From assembly GCF_004378355.1 (NCBI RefSeq), contig NZ_SNUB01000008.1:1-64000 (forward strand): DNA of 64,000 bases. The letters are read 5' to 3'. Origin of the DNA: Psychromonas algicola. Its GTDB lineage: Bacteria; Pseudomonadota; Gammaproteobacteria; Enterobacterales; Psychromonadaceae. The translations under genes were made by a program, and so were the position numbers. How positions within the stretch are numbered: the stretch's first letter is position 1; each line of letters begins with the position of its first letter. Below, piece by piece: positions 25,527 to 34,700 of the stretch. The notes under the pieces were generated by a model. The model saw only the letters and a program-made list of their open reading frames with translations. It ran no database searches and was not told the origin of the DNA.

Positions 25527-27152
25527 ATGGCATTAGTATTAATTAAAACAACACTTGATGGTGTGGTGACTGAAATAGCACTACCCAGTGCTCAAGCGAT
25601 CAGTGTAGAAGCAAATGCGCACTATACCGTTATTGATAGTGCGACAGGTCAAGCGCCGGCATTGGATGTCCTTAAAGTGGGCAACAATCTTGTACTTCAA
25701 GAAGCGTCAGGTGCAGAAGCCGCTAGTACTAGCCAACCTCTTATTGAGATTGAGCAGTTTTTTGTGGAAGGAGCGGATGCCAGTTTTGCTGCAGACGGCA
25801 GTGCGTTAGCACAAGCGACGGAAGCGAGCTTGATTACTTCTTCAACGCCAGCGTCTGCATTTGTTGCGGCAGATGGCAGTGCTTTGGTGTGGCAAGCATC
25901 CAGCTCGTTTGCTTCCGGTGGTGCGGCCGCTGGTAGCAACGTTTTATTGTATTCTCTTGCTGGCGGTGCAGCGGTATTAGGTGGCGTCGCCTTGGCTGGC
26001 GCTTCTGATGATTCAAGCAGTTCCACTCCAGATACGACCGCTCCAAGTGTTGTTATTACTGATGATACCGCTGGTACGGCAATTGGTGATGTGACCTACA
26101 CCTTTACTTTTTCAGAAGAAGTGATTGGGTTTACTGTCAGTGACATTGTTATTACAGGTGGCACAGCAGGAACATTATCCACATCCGATGATATTACTTA
26201 CACTTTAGTGGTGACGCCTGAATCTGATAGCACAACGGATATTACGGTGGATGTAGCGGCCGATGTGGCAACCGATCTGGCTGGTAATGGCAACACAGTC
26301 GCCATTACCAATACACAAGCGGTTGATACTATTGTGCCGACAGCAAGCGTAACCGAAACGATGAGCGGTAACGATGAAGTGGTTATCGGCAATGATGAAA
26401 GTGTGTCAGTTCAAAGCTCAGACGTAGGTACTGGCTATCTTGTTCATTCGAGCGTCACAGTTACTGATGTGGCGAGCATCACAAACTCAGATGACAGCCT
26501 TTGGAACAGTGTTGATATCACCGTAGCCGATACCGATACTGAATTATCCGCAACAGGGCTAGATTATGGAGAATACACATTCTACAGCGTTGATGAAGCA
26601 GGTAATTTGAGTGACGCTTCTGATGAGTCGGTTTATGTTGCAGATACGTCTATTGTTGTGTTTGATCTAGGTAGCAGTAACAGTAGCAGTCATTCAGATC
26701 GAACCTTTGATGCGAATGTGGATTACACTATTTATATTGTCGTAGATTCTAGGGCGGATAACTTAAGCAGTTTACTTACTGAGGAATGGAGTGGTGCGAA
26801 TAATTTAGATTCATCCGATACCATCGTCTTTGTTGGCCTTGATAGTGGCCCTAACTTAGGAGGCGTTTCACTAACGTATCTATCGGCGACTAATCCGAAC
26901 ATTCTCTTGAATACCACAGGACAAAGGCAACACTTTCAATTGACTCCAGGCGGAGTTCTCAGTGCCAGCGTAAGACCTAATGATGTGGCATCTCAACCTT
27001 CAAGTACTCTTGTGAATATAAGTAGCCAAGATTTATGGAATGGCCAATATGCTTCTATAGAGGTTACTCTGGGGAGTGCTTTTTTGGGTAGCGGTGTTGC
27101 TCTGGGCTACGCCATCCCTAGTGGCATCCTGACATCCCAAGGTTTAGCGTAA
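25527..27152 (+). CDS. Adhesin-like type I secreted protein, paralog with one Ig-like repeat
   Basis: Paralog of the preceding gene, 541 residues from the ATG at 25527, which has an AGGA site; the upstream ATG at 25494 lies inside the terminator hairpin and is unlikely. The N terminus (MALVLIKTTLDGVVTEIALPS) copies the BapA-prefix module; the hydrophobic Gly/Ala segment lacks TAAG. A single 98-residue Ig-like unit (nucleotides 26040-26333) replaces the three of the paralog, followed by the same DYGEYTFYSVDEAG domain and VFDL domain. The C-terminal domains have diverged, but the last 13 residues are identical. No RTX motif is visible. Export by the downstream type I system is inferred. Confidence 0.83.
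   Translation: MALVLIKTTLDGVVTEIALPSAQAISVEANAHYTVIDSATGQAPALDVLKVGNNLVLQEASGAEAASTSQPLIEIEQFFVEGADASFAADGSALAQATEASLITSSTPASAFVAADGSALVWQASSSFASGGAAAGSNVLLYSLAGGAAVLGGVALAGASDDSSSSTPDTTAPSVVITDDTAGTAIGDVTYTFTFSEEVIGFTVSDIVITGGTAGTLSTSDDITYTLVVTPESDSTTDITVDVAADVATDLAGNGNTVAITNTQAVDTIVPTASVTETMSGNDEVVIGNDESVSVQSSDVGTGYLVHSSVTVTDVASITNSDDSLWNSVDITVADTDTELSATGLDYGEYTFYSVDEAGNLSDASDESVYVADTSIVVFDLGSSNSSSHSDRTFDANVDYTIYIVVDSRADNLSSLLTEEWSGANNLDSSDTIVFVGLDSGPNLGGVSLTYLSATNPNILLNTTGQRQHFQLTPGGVLSASVRPNDVASQPSSTLVNISSQDLWNGQYASIEVTLGSAFLGSGVALGYAIPSGILTSQGLA
26040..26333 (+). repeat. Single 294-bp Ig-like unit, homologous to the three-copy array
   Basis: Same length and motifs as the units at 23777-24658. 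The copy-number difference (three against one) between paralogs is the visible result of expansion or contraction. Confidence 0.85.
27111..27151 (+). repeat. 41-bp exact 3'-end repeat, copy 2
   Basis: Identical to 25412-25452. Confidence 0.9.
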
Positions 27153-27156
27153 TATT

Positions 27157-29859
27157 ATGACTCATTTAATAACGCCTACTGCATTGCGACATCATGTTGA
27201 CTTATTGCAGTTTGATGAACTAAAAGCAAGTGCTCAATATGCCTTAGAATTGGATGATGAACAGTATTTTTCTTGGCCATTGTTGGCGCTTGCTTGCGCG
27301 CACTTAGGCGAAAGAGAGGCTGCTGAATCGGCTTGTTTAGAGGCAGAGAAATACCTAAAAGCAGGGAAGTTAGACACGGATGCACAAGTGGATTTGGCTG
27401 GCGTGTATTGCTTGTTTTTACGCGTTGATGATGCGATCAGTCTTCTAGAAGCTGCCTTATTGGCTGAAGCTGAACATGGTTTAGCGCTAGCACGGCTTGC
27501 TTGGTGCAAACTTTTCATAAATGAGCGAGAACAAGCGCGTAGTTTGTATGAGAAATCTGCCTCATTGAACCCTGAACGTCTGCCTATTTGGAGTGGCTTG
27601 TCACGTGTTTGTCTTGAGTTAAAAGACGATCAAGCCGCGCAAGACTCTTTAGATAAAGGTATTGCGCAATTTCGAGCGATCTTTCACGAGCTGTCGGAGC
27701 AAACGGCGCAACAATTCACAGAGCAATTTCGTGTATTGCAGTTAGAAATTTGGGTAAATAGTCATAATCTTGCGAATGCAGAAGAATGGTTAGAACAACG
27801 TAAAGCATCGCTAGAAGAAAAAGACTGGTCTAAATTAGCCATTCATTATTCAAAATTATTGGCAGGGCAAGGCTTACATGATGCTGCGGAAGAAATGTTG
27901 AAAAGAGGATTGAAACACTATCCTCAGAACATCGAAATGATGACTTCATTCGCGGAATTGGCTCACTTACTTGGACGCATTCCTCAAACGGTAAAACTGT
28001 ACAAGCGTGTCATTGCGTGCGCCAATAAACAGGATTTACCAACAGCTCATTACTGGCTTCAGTTATCTTCAACTTTGTTGCATACCAACTCAGAGTGGGC
28101 TCGTAAAGCAACAGAGAAAGCGACTCGCTTAATTGAATATATGCAAGAGAGTGATGACCTATCGATTCATCAAATTAAACTTTTGGAACTACAAGCCAAA
28201 AATGCTTTGGCACAGGTAGAAAGCCAAGAGCAACACTTTGATAAAGCCAGAGCATTGTTTGAGAGCATATTAGCCGAACATGCGTATTATCTACCGGCGC
28301 TTCAAGGTTTAGGCAATATGGAAATGCAACAAGGGAATATTGAACAAGCGATTTCTTTGTTTGAACGCGTAAAAAAAATTGACCCTGTAAAAGGCCATTC
28401 TTCTTTAATCAGTGCGCGCCAATTTCCGGATGATGAAGTGACGTTAACGCGCTTAGAAAAGCTTGCCAGACAAAGCAGTATGGAAGGCGTTGTGCGATCT
28501 GGTTTGTTGTTACAGCTTGCTAGTGCTTGGGAGAAACGCAAGGTTTATGACAAAGCGTTTGAATTAGCTTTTGATGCCAACGAATCCAGTAAAAACCTAC
28601 TTAAATATGATCCTGTTGAACACAGGAATAAATGTGCAAGAGTTCGTTATGCTTTCTCAAAATCCTTATATGAACATCGTCCTAATTATAATGTAACGTC
28701 GAGTTTACCTGTTTTTGTACTCGGTATGCCGCGTTCTGGCACAACGTTAGTTGAGCAAATATTGGCTGGGCACAGTGACATCTTTGGTGCTGGAGAATTG
28801 GGTGTGATCCCGAGTCGCATTCAAGGATTAAATCGTTGGGAACGCCATGTTGGGTCTGGTCGACAATACCCTGATTGTGTTGATGATCTTAGTCTTCAAG
28901 TACGTGAAGGCATTGCCAATGGTATCTTAGATGAACTAAAGGAATTAGCGGAAGACGACAAGCCGAACGCTCGCCATGTTGTTGATAAACTCCCACACAA
29001 CTTTGAAAATGTCGGCTTCATAAAGTTCTTTTTTCCTAATGCCAAAATTATTTCTGTACGACGTGATCCTAGAGACATTGCTTTATCGAATTACTTCACC
29101 GATTATCAAGCCAAACACGGTGGAATGGGCTTTGCTTATGACATGATGCATATTGGTGAGCAGTTGGCGGATCACAATATGATGATGCATCATTGGCATA
29201 ATGTGTTTCCTGGCGAAATCTTAGAAATAAATTATGAAGATGTGGTATCTGATACGGAAGGTTCTGCTAAAAAAATGCTCGACTACATTGGCGTCGATTG
29301 GGAACCTGAAGTGCTGAACTTTAATGAACTCGACCGAACAGTAAAAACCGCAAGTGTTTGGCAAGTTCGACAGCCTATTTATAAAACGGCAATGGCAAAA
29401 TGGAAACGTTATGAGGCGTATTTGGCGCCTTTGATTAAAGGCACTAATGCCAAAATAAAAACCACACCGATTACCGACATGATCAGCCTACCTGAAGCGG
29501 GTTTGTTGCAAGCAGGTGTCGCCTTTTATAAGGAAAAACAGCTCGATAAAGCAGAGTATGAGTTGAAAAAATTGCTTCATCATATTCCTGAACATGCAGC
29601 CGCGAATGCGGTATTAAGTCTCATTTATGTGCAAAAGGGGCATTTAGCGGATGCAACACCTCTCTTAGAAAGAAGTGTGTCAGTTTGTCCATGGAACCAA
29701 AACTGGAGCCAAGATTTGGCTCAGCTATATCGGTTACAAGGCGACTTAGATAAAGCTAAAACGGTTAAACTAGGTAAAGAAATGCTCGAAGTTGAAAGTG
29801 AAATAACAGAGCTTCATGATGGATTTGAACAATTAACGAGTTTAACTAATGAACTTTAA
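27157..29859 (+). CDS. TPR-repeat sulfotransferase
   Basis: Large predicted cytoplasmic PAPS-dependent sulfotransferase of 900 residues. Residues 1 to about 480 are helical TPR-like repeats. The catalytic domain covers about 515-780: PAPS 5'-phosphosulfate loop FVLGMPRSGTTLVEQILAG (from residue 519), a VDKLPHNFENVGFI stretch and the 3'-phosphate motif ISVRRDPRDIALSNYF. A C-terminal TPR block follows (about 785-880). It starts 4 nt after the adhesin gene stop and overlaps the next gene by 11 nt, so it is embedded in the secretion operon. The acceptor is unknown; the secreted proteins or a surface polysaccharide are the obvious candidates. No ribosome site is strong. Confidence 0.85.
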   Translation: MTHLITPTALRHHVDLLQFDELKASAQYALELDDEQYFSWPLLALACAHLGEREAAESACLEAEKYLKAGKLDTDAQVDLAGVYCLFLRVDDAISLLEAALLAEAEHGLALARLAWCKLFINEREQARSLYEKSASLNPERLPIWSGLSRVCLELKDDQAAQDSLDKGIAQFRAIFHELSEQTAQQFTEQFRVLQLEIWVNSHNLANAEEWLEQRKASLEEKDWSKLAIHYSKLLAGQGLHDAAEEMLKRGLKHYPQNIEMMTSFAELAHLLGRIPQTVKLYKRVIACANKQDLPTAHYWLQLSSTLLHTNSEWARKATEKATRLIEYMQESDDLSIHQIKLLELQAKNALAQVESQEQHFDKARALFESILAEHAYYLPALQGLGNMEMQQGNIEQAISLFERVKKIDPVKGHSSLISARQFPDDEVTLTRLEKLARQSSMEGVVRSGLLLQLASAWEKRKVYDKAFELAFDANESSKNLLKYDPVEHRNKCARVRYAFSKSLYEHRPNYNVTSSLPVFVLGMPRSGTTLVEQILAGHSDIFGAGELGVIPSRIQGLNRWERHVGSGRQYPDCVDDLSLQVREGIANGILDELKELAEDDKPNARHVVDKLPHNFENVGFIKFFFPNAKIISVRRDPRDIALSNYFTDYQAKHGGMGFAYDMMHIGEQLADHNMMMHHWHNVFPGEILEINYEDVVSDTEGSAKKMLDYIGVDWEPEVLNFNELDRTVKTASVWQVRQPIYKTAMAKWKRYEAYLAPLIKGTNAKIKTTPITDMISLPEAGLLQAGVAFYKEKQLDKAEYELKKLLHHIPEHAAANAVLSLIYVQKGHLADATPLLERSVSVCPWNQNWSQDLAQLYRLQGDLDKAKTVKLGKEMLEVESEITELHDGFEQLTSLTNEL

Positions 29860-31180
29860 TTTTATGTCTTCACTTAATAAGTATAGCGTTGCATTTAAGG
29901 CGACTTGTCGTATGAGTTTATTAGGAACATTCCTTTTATTTAATACGCCTGTTTCAGCTATATCAAACAATCTTTCTGTAATGAATAAAATTTATAGCTT
30001 ACCTGAACTATTAACAGCTGTTATTAGAAATAATCCTGCGATGCATGGTAAACAATCTGAAATTGAAGAAAAAAAACATTTAAAAGATAGTGCAAAAGCA
30101 AGTCGTTATCCCAGTGCTAGTATTAAAACAGGTTATGTTAATAGTAATTATGATGATGTAAACACAAAAGAGGCTATTCTTAATTTAGAAATCAAACAAC
30201 CATTATGGGCGTTTGGTCGAATAGATAATAATATTGCATATGCTGAGATGGATGTTGTGGTCGGTCAAGCTGATTTAATCAGGATATCTCGTGAATTATT
30301 AGATCAAACTGTTGTTGCTTTTACAGAGCTTGAAAATATGAAACAGCAACAAGCTATCCTAACCAATAGTGTCGCTGCTTTACAAAGCCTTTCAGAGCAA
30401 ATCCAACGTCGTTACGAGGGAAGAGTCGCTTCTAAGGCGGATGTGGATTTAGCATTTTTGCGTTTAATTCAAGCTCGAACTCAAAAAAACAATATAGACG
30501 GCAATGTTTTATTAGCAATAACTGAATTAGCAGCATTAACACAATTACCTATTAACGATATAGCCAGTTTACCTGTTGATTTTATTTCATTGCCTCGCGA
30601 TGACAAGGATATTATTACATTAGCGCTAAGTAATAGTGCTGAAATTGCACATAAAGCCCGTTTATTAAATTTAGCTCAGGCAAATACGGCCAGAGAGCGA
30701 TCATCAATTATGCCAACAGTTTATGCACAAGCGAGCAAACAAATTGATGATTTTAGTTCAAGCAATGGTGAGCAAATCGGCATTACCATTGAGGCCTCTC
30801 TTGATGGTTTAGGTTTCGCTTATGTTGGGGCCTCTAATGCAGCTAAATCAAGAGAACTTTCAAGTCAGGAAGCTGTTGAAGTCGCTCGTACTGAAGTTAT
30901 TAGACAGGTCAATAGCTTAATTCACAGCCGAAAAACACAAGGTGATATGGTGAGTGTTATTGATCAATCTATCGGTTCCTTTGAAACAATTTTGGCGTCA
31001 TATATTCGACAATATGAAGCAGGTAAAAAGACTTGGTTAGATGTACTAAATATTCAGCGTGAAATGACTTCTGCTCAATTAGAACTAGTTGATGTAAGAA
31101 CTCAGTGGTATAGATCTTCATTAAAATTAATGGTGTTAGTTGGCGCGTTAGATGTTGTTAATGAAAGGGAATATCAATAA
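29849..31180 (+). CDS. TolC-family outer membrane channel of a type I secretion system
   Basis: Predicted outer membrane exit duct. A signal peptide ends near residue 37 (TPVSA). Two OEP repeats follow with the heptad-rich coiled-coil stretches, LPELLTAVIRNNPAM early, EIKQPLWAFGRIDN, QIQRRYEGRVASKADVDLA and later QYEAGKKTWLDVLNIQREMTSAQLELVD, all typical of TolC/LapE-type proteins. It overlaps the sulfotransferase gene by 11 nt, and its stop is directly followed by the next ATG, so the genes are translationally coupled. Confidence 0.88.
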   Translation: MNFNFMSSLNKYSVAFKATCRMSLLGTFLLFNTPVSAISNNLSVMNKIYSLPELLTAVIRNNPAMHGKQSEIEEKKHLKDSAKASRYPSASIKTGYVNSNYDDVNTKEAILNLEIKQPLWAFGRIDNNIAYAEMDVVVGQADLIRISRELLDQTVVAFTELENMKQQQAILTNSVAALQSLSEQIQRRYEGRVASKADVDLAFLRLIQARTQKNNIDGNVLLAITELAALTQLPINDIASLPVDFISLPRDDKDIITLALSNSAEIAHKARLLNLAQANTARERSSIMPTVYAQASKQIDDFSSSNGEQIGITIEASLDGLGFAYVGASNAAKSRELSSQEAVEVARTEVIRQVNSLIHSRKTQGDMVSVIDQSIGSFETILASYIRQYEAGKKTWLDVLNIQREMTSAQLELVDVRTQWYRSSLKLMVLVGALDVVNEREYQ

Positions 31181-33352
31181 ATGCGAGAAGTAGAGAAAGG
31201 TATGCAATTAAATTCAACCTTGATTACTAAACTTTTGAGCCTTTTAGGCCGTGATGTTGAAGAATGCATATTGAAGCAAGCTTGTGAAAAAACAACTAAA
31301 AATTTACCTAAAGTGCGTCCTGTTGAATGGTTGCAGAGTGCGTTAATTTCTGCGGATATAAAAGATGTAAAAGTCATTCAAGTTGGCTGGCGTCGATTTG
31401 ATCAGCGCCTTTTGCCTGCGTTAATACATTATCAAGAAAAATGGATGATTGCTCAGCGAGAAGAGGCGGGTAATATTTCATTAACAGATGCCAATGGAGA
31501 ACTTAATTTAGTTTCAGAAGAGGCATTACACGATTCTGTCGTATTGCTTTGCCGAGTGGCGGCAAAAAAAAAGCAAAGTCATTTTAAATTTAAAGATAAC
31601 AAAGCCGCAGCATTAGTGTGGCGAGAAATGTTTAGTGAGTCAGCATGGGTCTGGAAAGTTGCAGTCGCAACTATTATTATCAATGTGCTCGCAGTAGCGA
31701 CTTCACTTTTTGCTTTGCAAGTTTATGACAGAGTTGTACCAACACAAGCTTACGCAACGTTAACTACATTAGTTGTCGGTATGTTGCTTATCATTTCACT
31801 GGATTGGTCATTAAAAACAATAAGGGCGCGTATTGTTGATAGTATGGCTGCAGCCGTAGATAAAAAAACTTCCCAACACTTATTTGATCATCTCTTACAT
31901 TTACAATTAGATCTTCAGCCCCGAAGTTTAGGGTCATTAGCTGCTCAAGTTAATGGATTAACTGCTGTTCGACAGTTTTTGTCATCTGCTCTTATTTTGT
32001 CATTAATTGATTTACCTTTTGCTTTAATGTTTATTGGTTTTATTGCAGTGATTGGTGGCCAAATTGGCTTTGTATACTTAGCGTTGTTACCGATAGCCAT
32101 TTTACTTGGTTATGTCACACAACGTCGATTACGTGGTTTGATGTATGAGCAATTAATGCGAGAAAATGAACGCCAAGGAATTTTAGTCGATGCAATTCGT
32201 GGTGCCGAATCTATTAGAGCAAACAATGCTGGTTGGCGGTTTTCTCAACAATGGCAAGAAATTAATCAATCTATTAGTCGTTATAACGTGCAACAAAAAG
32301 CGATTAGTAATTTTTCATCAGTGACAACTACAAGCTTATCGACTATTGCCTATGTTAGTGCATTGGTCGTTGGTGTTTTTTTAATTGGTGGTGGTCATTT
32401 AACCATGGGAGCATTGATTGCTTGTAGCATTTTAGGTGGACGAGTGATTGCTCCCATAGCACAAGGTGTTCAGCATTTGTCTCAATGGCAAAGTGCCTCA
32501 CAAGCCTTAAATATGGCTAATAATGTGTTGATGCTCAACAAAGAGCGTAATGATCAGCAACATTTACTTTCACCCGAAGAGCTTCCTGAAACGTTAGAAG
32601 TAGAAGGTCTACGTTTTGCTTATCCTGAATCGCCCATTCAACAGGTTAATATTCCTAAGTTATCTTTTAAATCAGGCGATAGAGTTTTATTATTAGGCGC
32701 AGTGGGTTGTGGTAAGTCATCTTTATTGAAAATACTTGCTGGGCTTCATCGTCCGAGCGAAGGACGTGTTAAATTAGGTATGGCCGATTTATGGGAAATG
32801 GAACCTCAAACAGTGTCTTCCCATTTAAGTTATTTGCCTCAATCAGTGCATTTATTTAAGGGAACATTAAGAAGTAACCTTGCTCTTTCTGGTACATCAA
32901 CAGACTCTCGTTTGTTAAAAATAACTCATGATTTAGGCATCGATGCCATTGCTGCAACTAGCCCTATGGGAATGGAACTGCCTATTAGTGAAGGTGGTGT
33001 TGGCCTTTCTGGTGGTCAGCAACAACTTGTTGCTTTGGCTCGTATGGTTATCAATCAACCTCGAATTTGGATTCTGGATGAGCCTACAGCTTCATTAGAT
33101 GTGGATAGTGAAGCGAAGGTCTGGCAAGTACTAAAGGATAATGTACAGCCCGATGATATTGTTATTGTTGCAACTCACAAACCGAAGCATGCATTGGCTT
33201 GGGTAAATCGTGTTGTTGTGATGAATGAAGGTACTGTCTTAAAAGATGGTAAACCTGAAAATGTCTTGCCGCAGATGCAAACTCGCTTTCAAAATAAACC
33301 TATTCAACAATCATCATCAATATCAGGCAGAAAATTCCCTGATGTTATATAA
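31181..33352 (+). CDS. Type I secretion ABC transporter, LapB/RtxB-like
   Basis: Inner-membrane exporter of 723 residues. Residues 1-140 form a C39-like domain in which I find no catalytic Cys in a peptidase context, so it should be a degenerate (CLD-type) docking domain as in LapB. A six-segment membrane domain follows (about 155-425). The ATPase domain has Walker A GAVGCGKSS, signature LSGGQQQ, Walker B IWILDEPTASLD and H-loop VATHKPK. Its position in the operon marks the adhesin-like proteins as substrates. No LapD/LapG homologue occurs in the window. Confidence 0.9.
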   Translation: MREVEKGMQLNSTLITKLLSLLGRDVEECILKQACEKTTKNLPKVRPVEWLQSALISADIKDVKVIQVGWRRFDQRLLPALIHYQEKWMIAQREEAGNISLTDANGELNLVSEEALHDSVVLLCRVAAKKKQSHFKFKDNKAAALVWREMFSESAWVWKVAVATIIINVLAVATSLFALQVYDRVVPTQAYATLTTLVVGMLLIISLDWSLKTIRARIVDSMAAAVDKKTSQHLFDHLLHLQLDLQPRSLGSLAAQVNGLTAVRQFLSSALILSLIDLPFALMFIGFIAVIGGQIGFVYLALLPIAILLGYVTQRRLRGLMYEQLMRENERQGILVDAIRGAESIRANNAGWRFSQQWQEINQSISRYNVQQKAISNFSSVTTTSLSTIAYVSALVVGVFLIGGGHLTMGALIACSILGGRVIAPIAQGVQHLSQWQSASQALNMANNVLMLNKERNDQQHLLSPEELPETLEVEGLRFAYPESPIQQVNIPKLSFKSGDRVLLLGAVGCGKSSLLKILAGLHRPSEGRVKLGMADLWEMEPQTVSSHLSYLPQSVHLFKGTLRSNLALSGTSTDSRLLKITHDLGIDAIAATSPMGMELPISEGGVGLSGGQQQLVALARMVINQPRIWILDEPTASLDVDSEAKVWQVLKDNVQPDDIVIVATHKPKHALAWVNRVVVMNEGTVLKDGKPENVLPQMQTRFQNKPIQQSSSISGRKFPDVI

Positions 33353-33372
33353 AAATAGAAAGGAAAAATTAG

Positions 33373-34554
33373 GTGAATGAAGCCAAAGTAAATCGATTAG
33401 AGAACTATTACCGAGAAGGTAAAGGTATTCTCTTGATTGTATTATTAGCATCATTAGTTAGCTTTTATTTTTGGGCTACATCATTTCGCATTGATGAAGT
33501 TGCTAAAGCGACTGGAGAGATTATTTCAAGTAGCCGAGTGCAGATTATTCAAGCTGTTGATGGTGGGGTTATTTCAGAGCTGAACGTGAAAGAAGGTGAT
33601 TTGGTTAAAGCTGGCGATATACTTGCTCGTTTAGATACTACTCGTATTCAAGCCTCCGTATCAGAAGTTGAAGCTAAGCTATTTGCAGTTAAAGCGCGAG
33701 CAATACGTTTACGTGCTGAAGTGGTTGGGGAAGATGATATCTTTTTTCCGATTGAATTCGATGAAAAATTTAAAGAAACTGCAATTGTAGAAAAAGCGCT
33801 ATTTAAACAACGCCGCAAAGGTTTTCTGGCGGGTTCTAGCACTTTAAGTCATGCTGTTAATTTAGCAAAAGAAGAACTTGAAATACTAAATAAACTATTT
33901 AAAGAAGGTGATGTAAGCGCATTAGAGCGATTGCATGCAAAACGATCTCTGAATGAAGCTGAAGCTAAATTAATTAATTATAAAAATCAGTTCTTAGAAG
34001 ATGCGCGTATTGACCTTGCTAAAGCGGAAGATGATATTGCACAGAATCAACAAATTTTTAATCGCAGAGATCAGGAAAAACAAGATAGCATTTTCGTTGC
34101 TTTAGTACCTGGTGTAGTTAAAAATGTTCGAGTTACTACCGTTGGTGGCGTACTAAGTGCAGGTGAAGAGATTATGCAAATCGTGCCACTTGATGATGAG
34201 TTAATTGTTGAGACCAAGGTTTTACCTGCGGATATTGCTCAAGTACATAAAGAACAAAGTGCCACTATTCGTTTTGATGCATACGATTATACGATTTATG
34301 GTGTTGTAAAAGGTAAGGTAATTTATGTTAGTGCTGATACATTGAAAGAAGAAACTAGCAATGGTACTGAAATTTATTATCGTGTACATGTTTCTCCAGA
34401 TGCCTTTCCTGTTGTAACTAGCGCAGGGCATTCAATCACCGTATTACCAGGAATGACTGCGCAGGTTGATATTCGTTCCGGCGATAGAACTTTAATGGAT
34501 TATTTACTAAAACCATTACGTAAAACTTTATTTGAATCCTTTAATGAGCGTTAA
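33373..34554 (+). CDS. HlyD-family adaptor of the type I secretion system
   Basis: Periplasmic membrane-fusion subunit linking the ABC exporter to the TolC-like channel. One N-terminal membrane segment (about 17-35) is followed by a biotinyl-lipoyl-like half (IIQAVDGGVISELNVKEGDLVKAGDILARLDTT), a coiled-coil hairpin and the second lipoyl half with FVALVPGVVKNVRVTTVGGVLSAGEEIMQIVP. The C-terminal PGMTAQVDIRSGDRTLMDYLLKPL is diagnostic of LapC/HlyD. The start is a GTG at 33373 with an AAAGGA site upstream; no ATG in frame fits better. It is last in the operon. Confidence 0.9.
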   Translation: MNEAKVNRLENYYREGKGILLIVLLASLVSFYFWATSFRIDEVAKATGEIISSSRVQIIQAVDGGVISELNVKEGDLVKAGDILARLDTTRIQASVSEVEAKLFAVKARAIRLRAEVVGEDDIFFPIEFDEKFKETAIVEKALFKQRRKGFLAGSSTLSHAVNLAKEELEILNKLFKEGDVSALERLHAKRSLNEAEAKLINYKNQFLEDARIDLAKAEDDIAQNQQIFNRRDQEKQDSIFVALVPGVVKNVRVTTVGGVLSAGEEIMQIVPLDDELIVETKVLPADIAQVHKEQSATIRFDAYDYTIYGVVKGKVIYVSADTLKEETSNGTEIYYRVHVSPDAFPVVTSAGHSITVLPGMTAQVDIRSGDRTLMDYLLKPLRKTLFESFNER

Positions 34555-34592
34555 GTAAAATTTGTGAATCTTAGATACTCATATTAGAAGCT

Positions 34593-34616
34593 AATCAATA
34601 ATTGATTGTTTTTTTT
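34593..34616 (+). terminator. AT-rich hairpin with T tract after the secretion operon
   Basis: AATCAA/TTGATT with a 3-nt loop is followed by eight T residues. The stem is weak, so it may be only a partial stop. Confidence 0.45.
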
Positions 34617-34700
34617 GATGTTAAAGAGCAACATTGGTTAATAAATATTGAAATATACTTCAATAGCTTGAGTTTTAACTTCATTGGTTAAAGGATTATT

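Noticed and set aside
23228-27152. RTX toxin or RTX adhesin
   Set aside because: No GGxGxDxxx nonapeptides occur in either protein.
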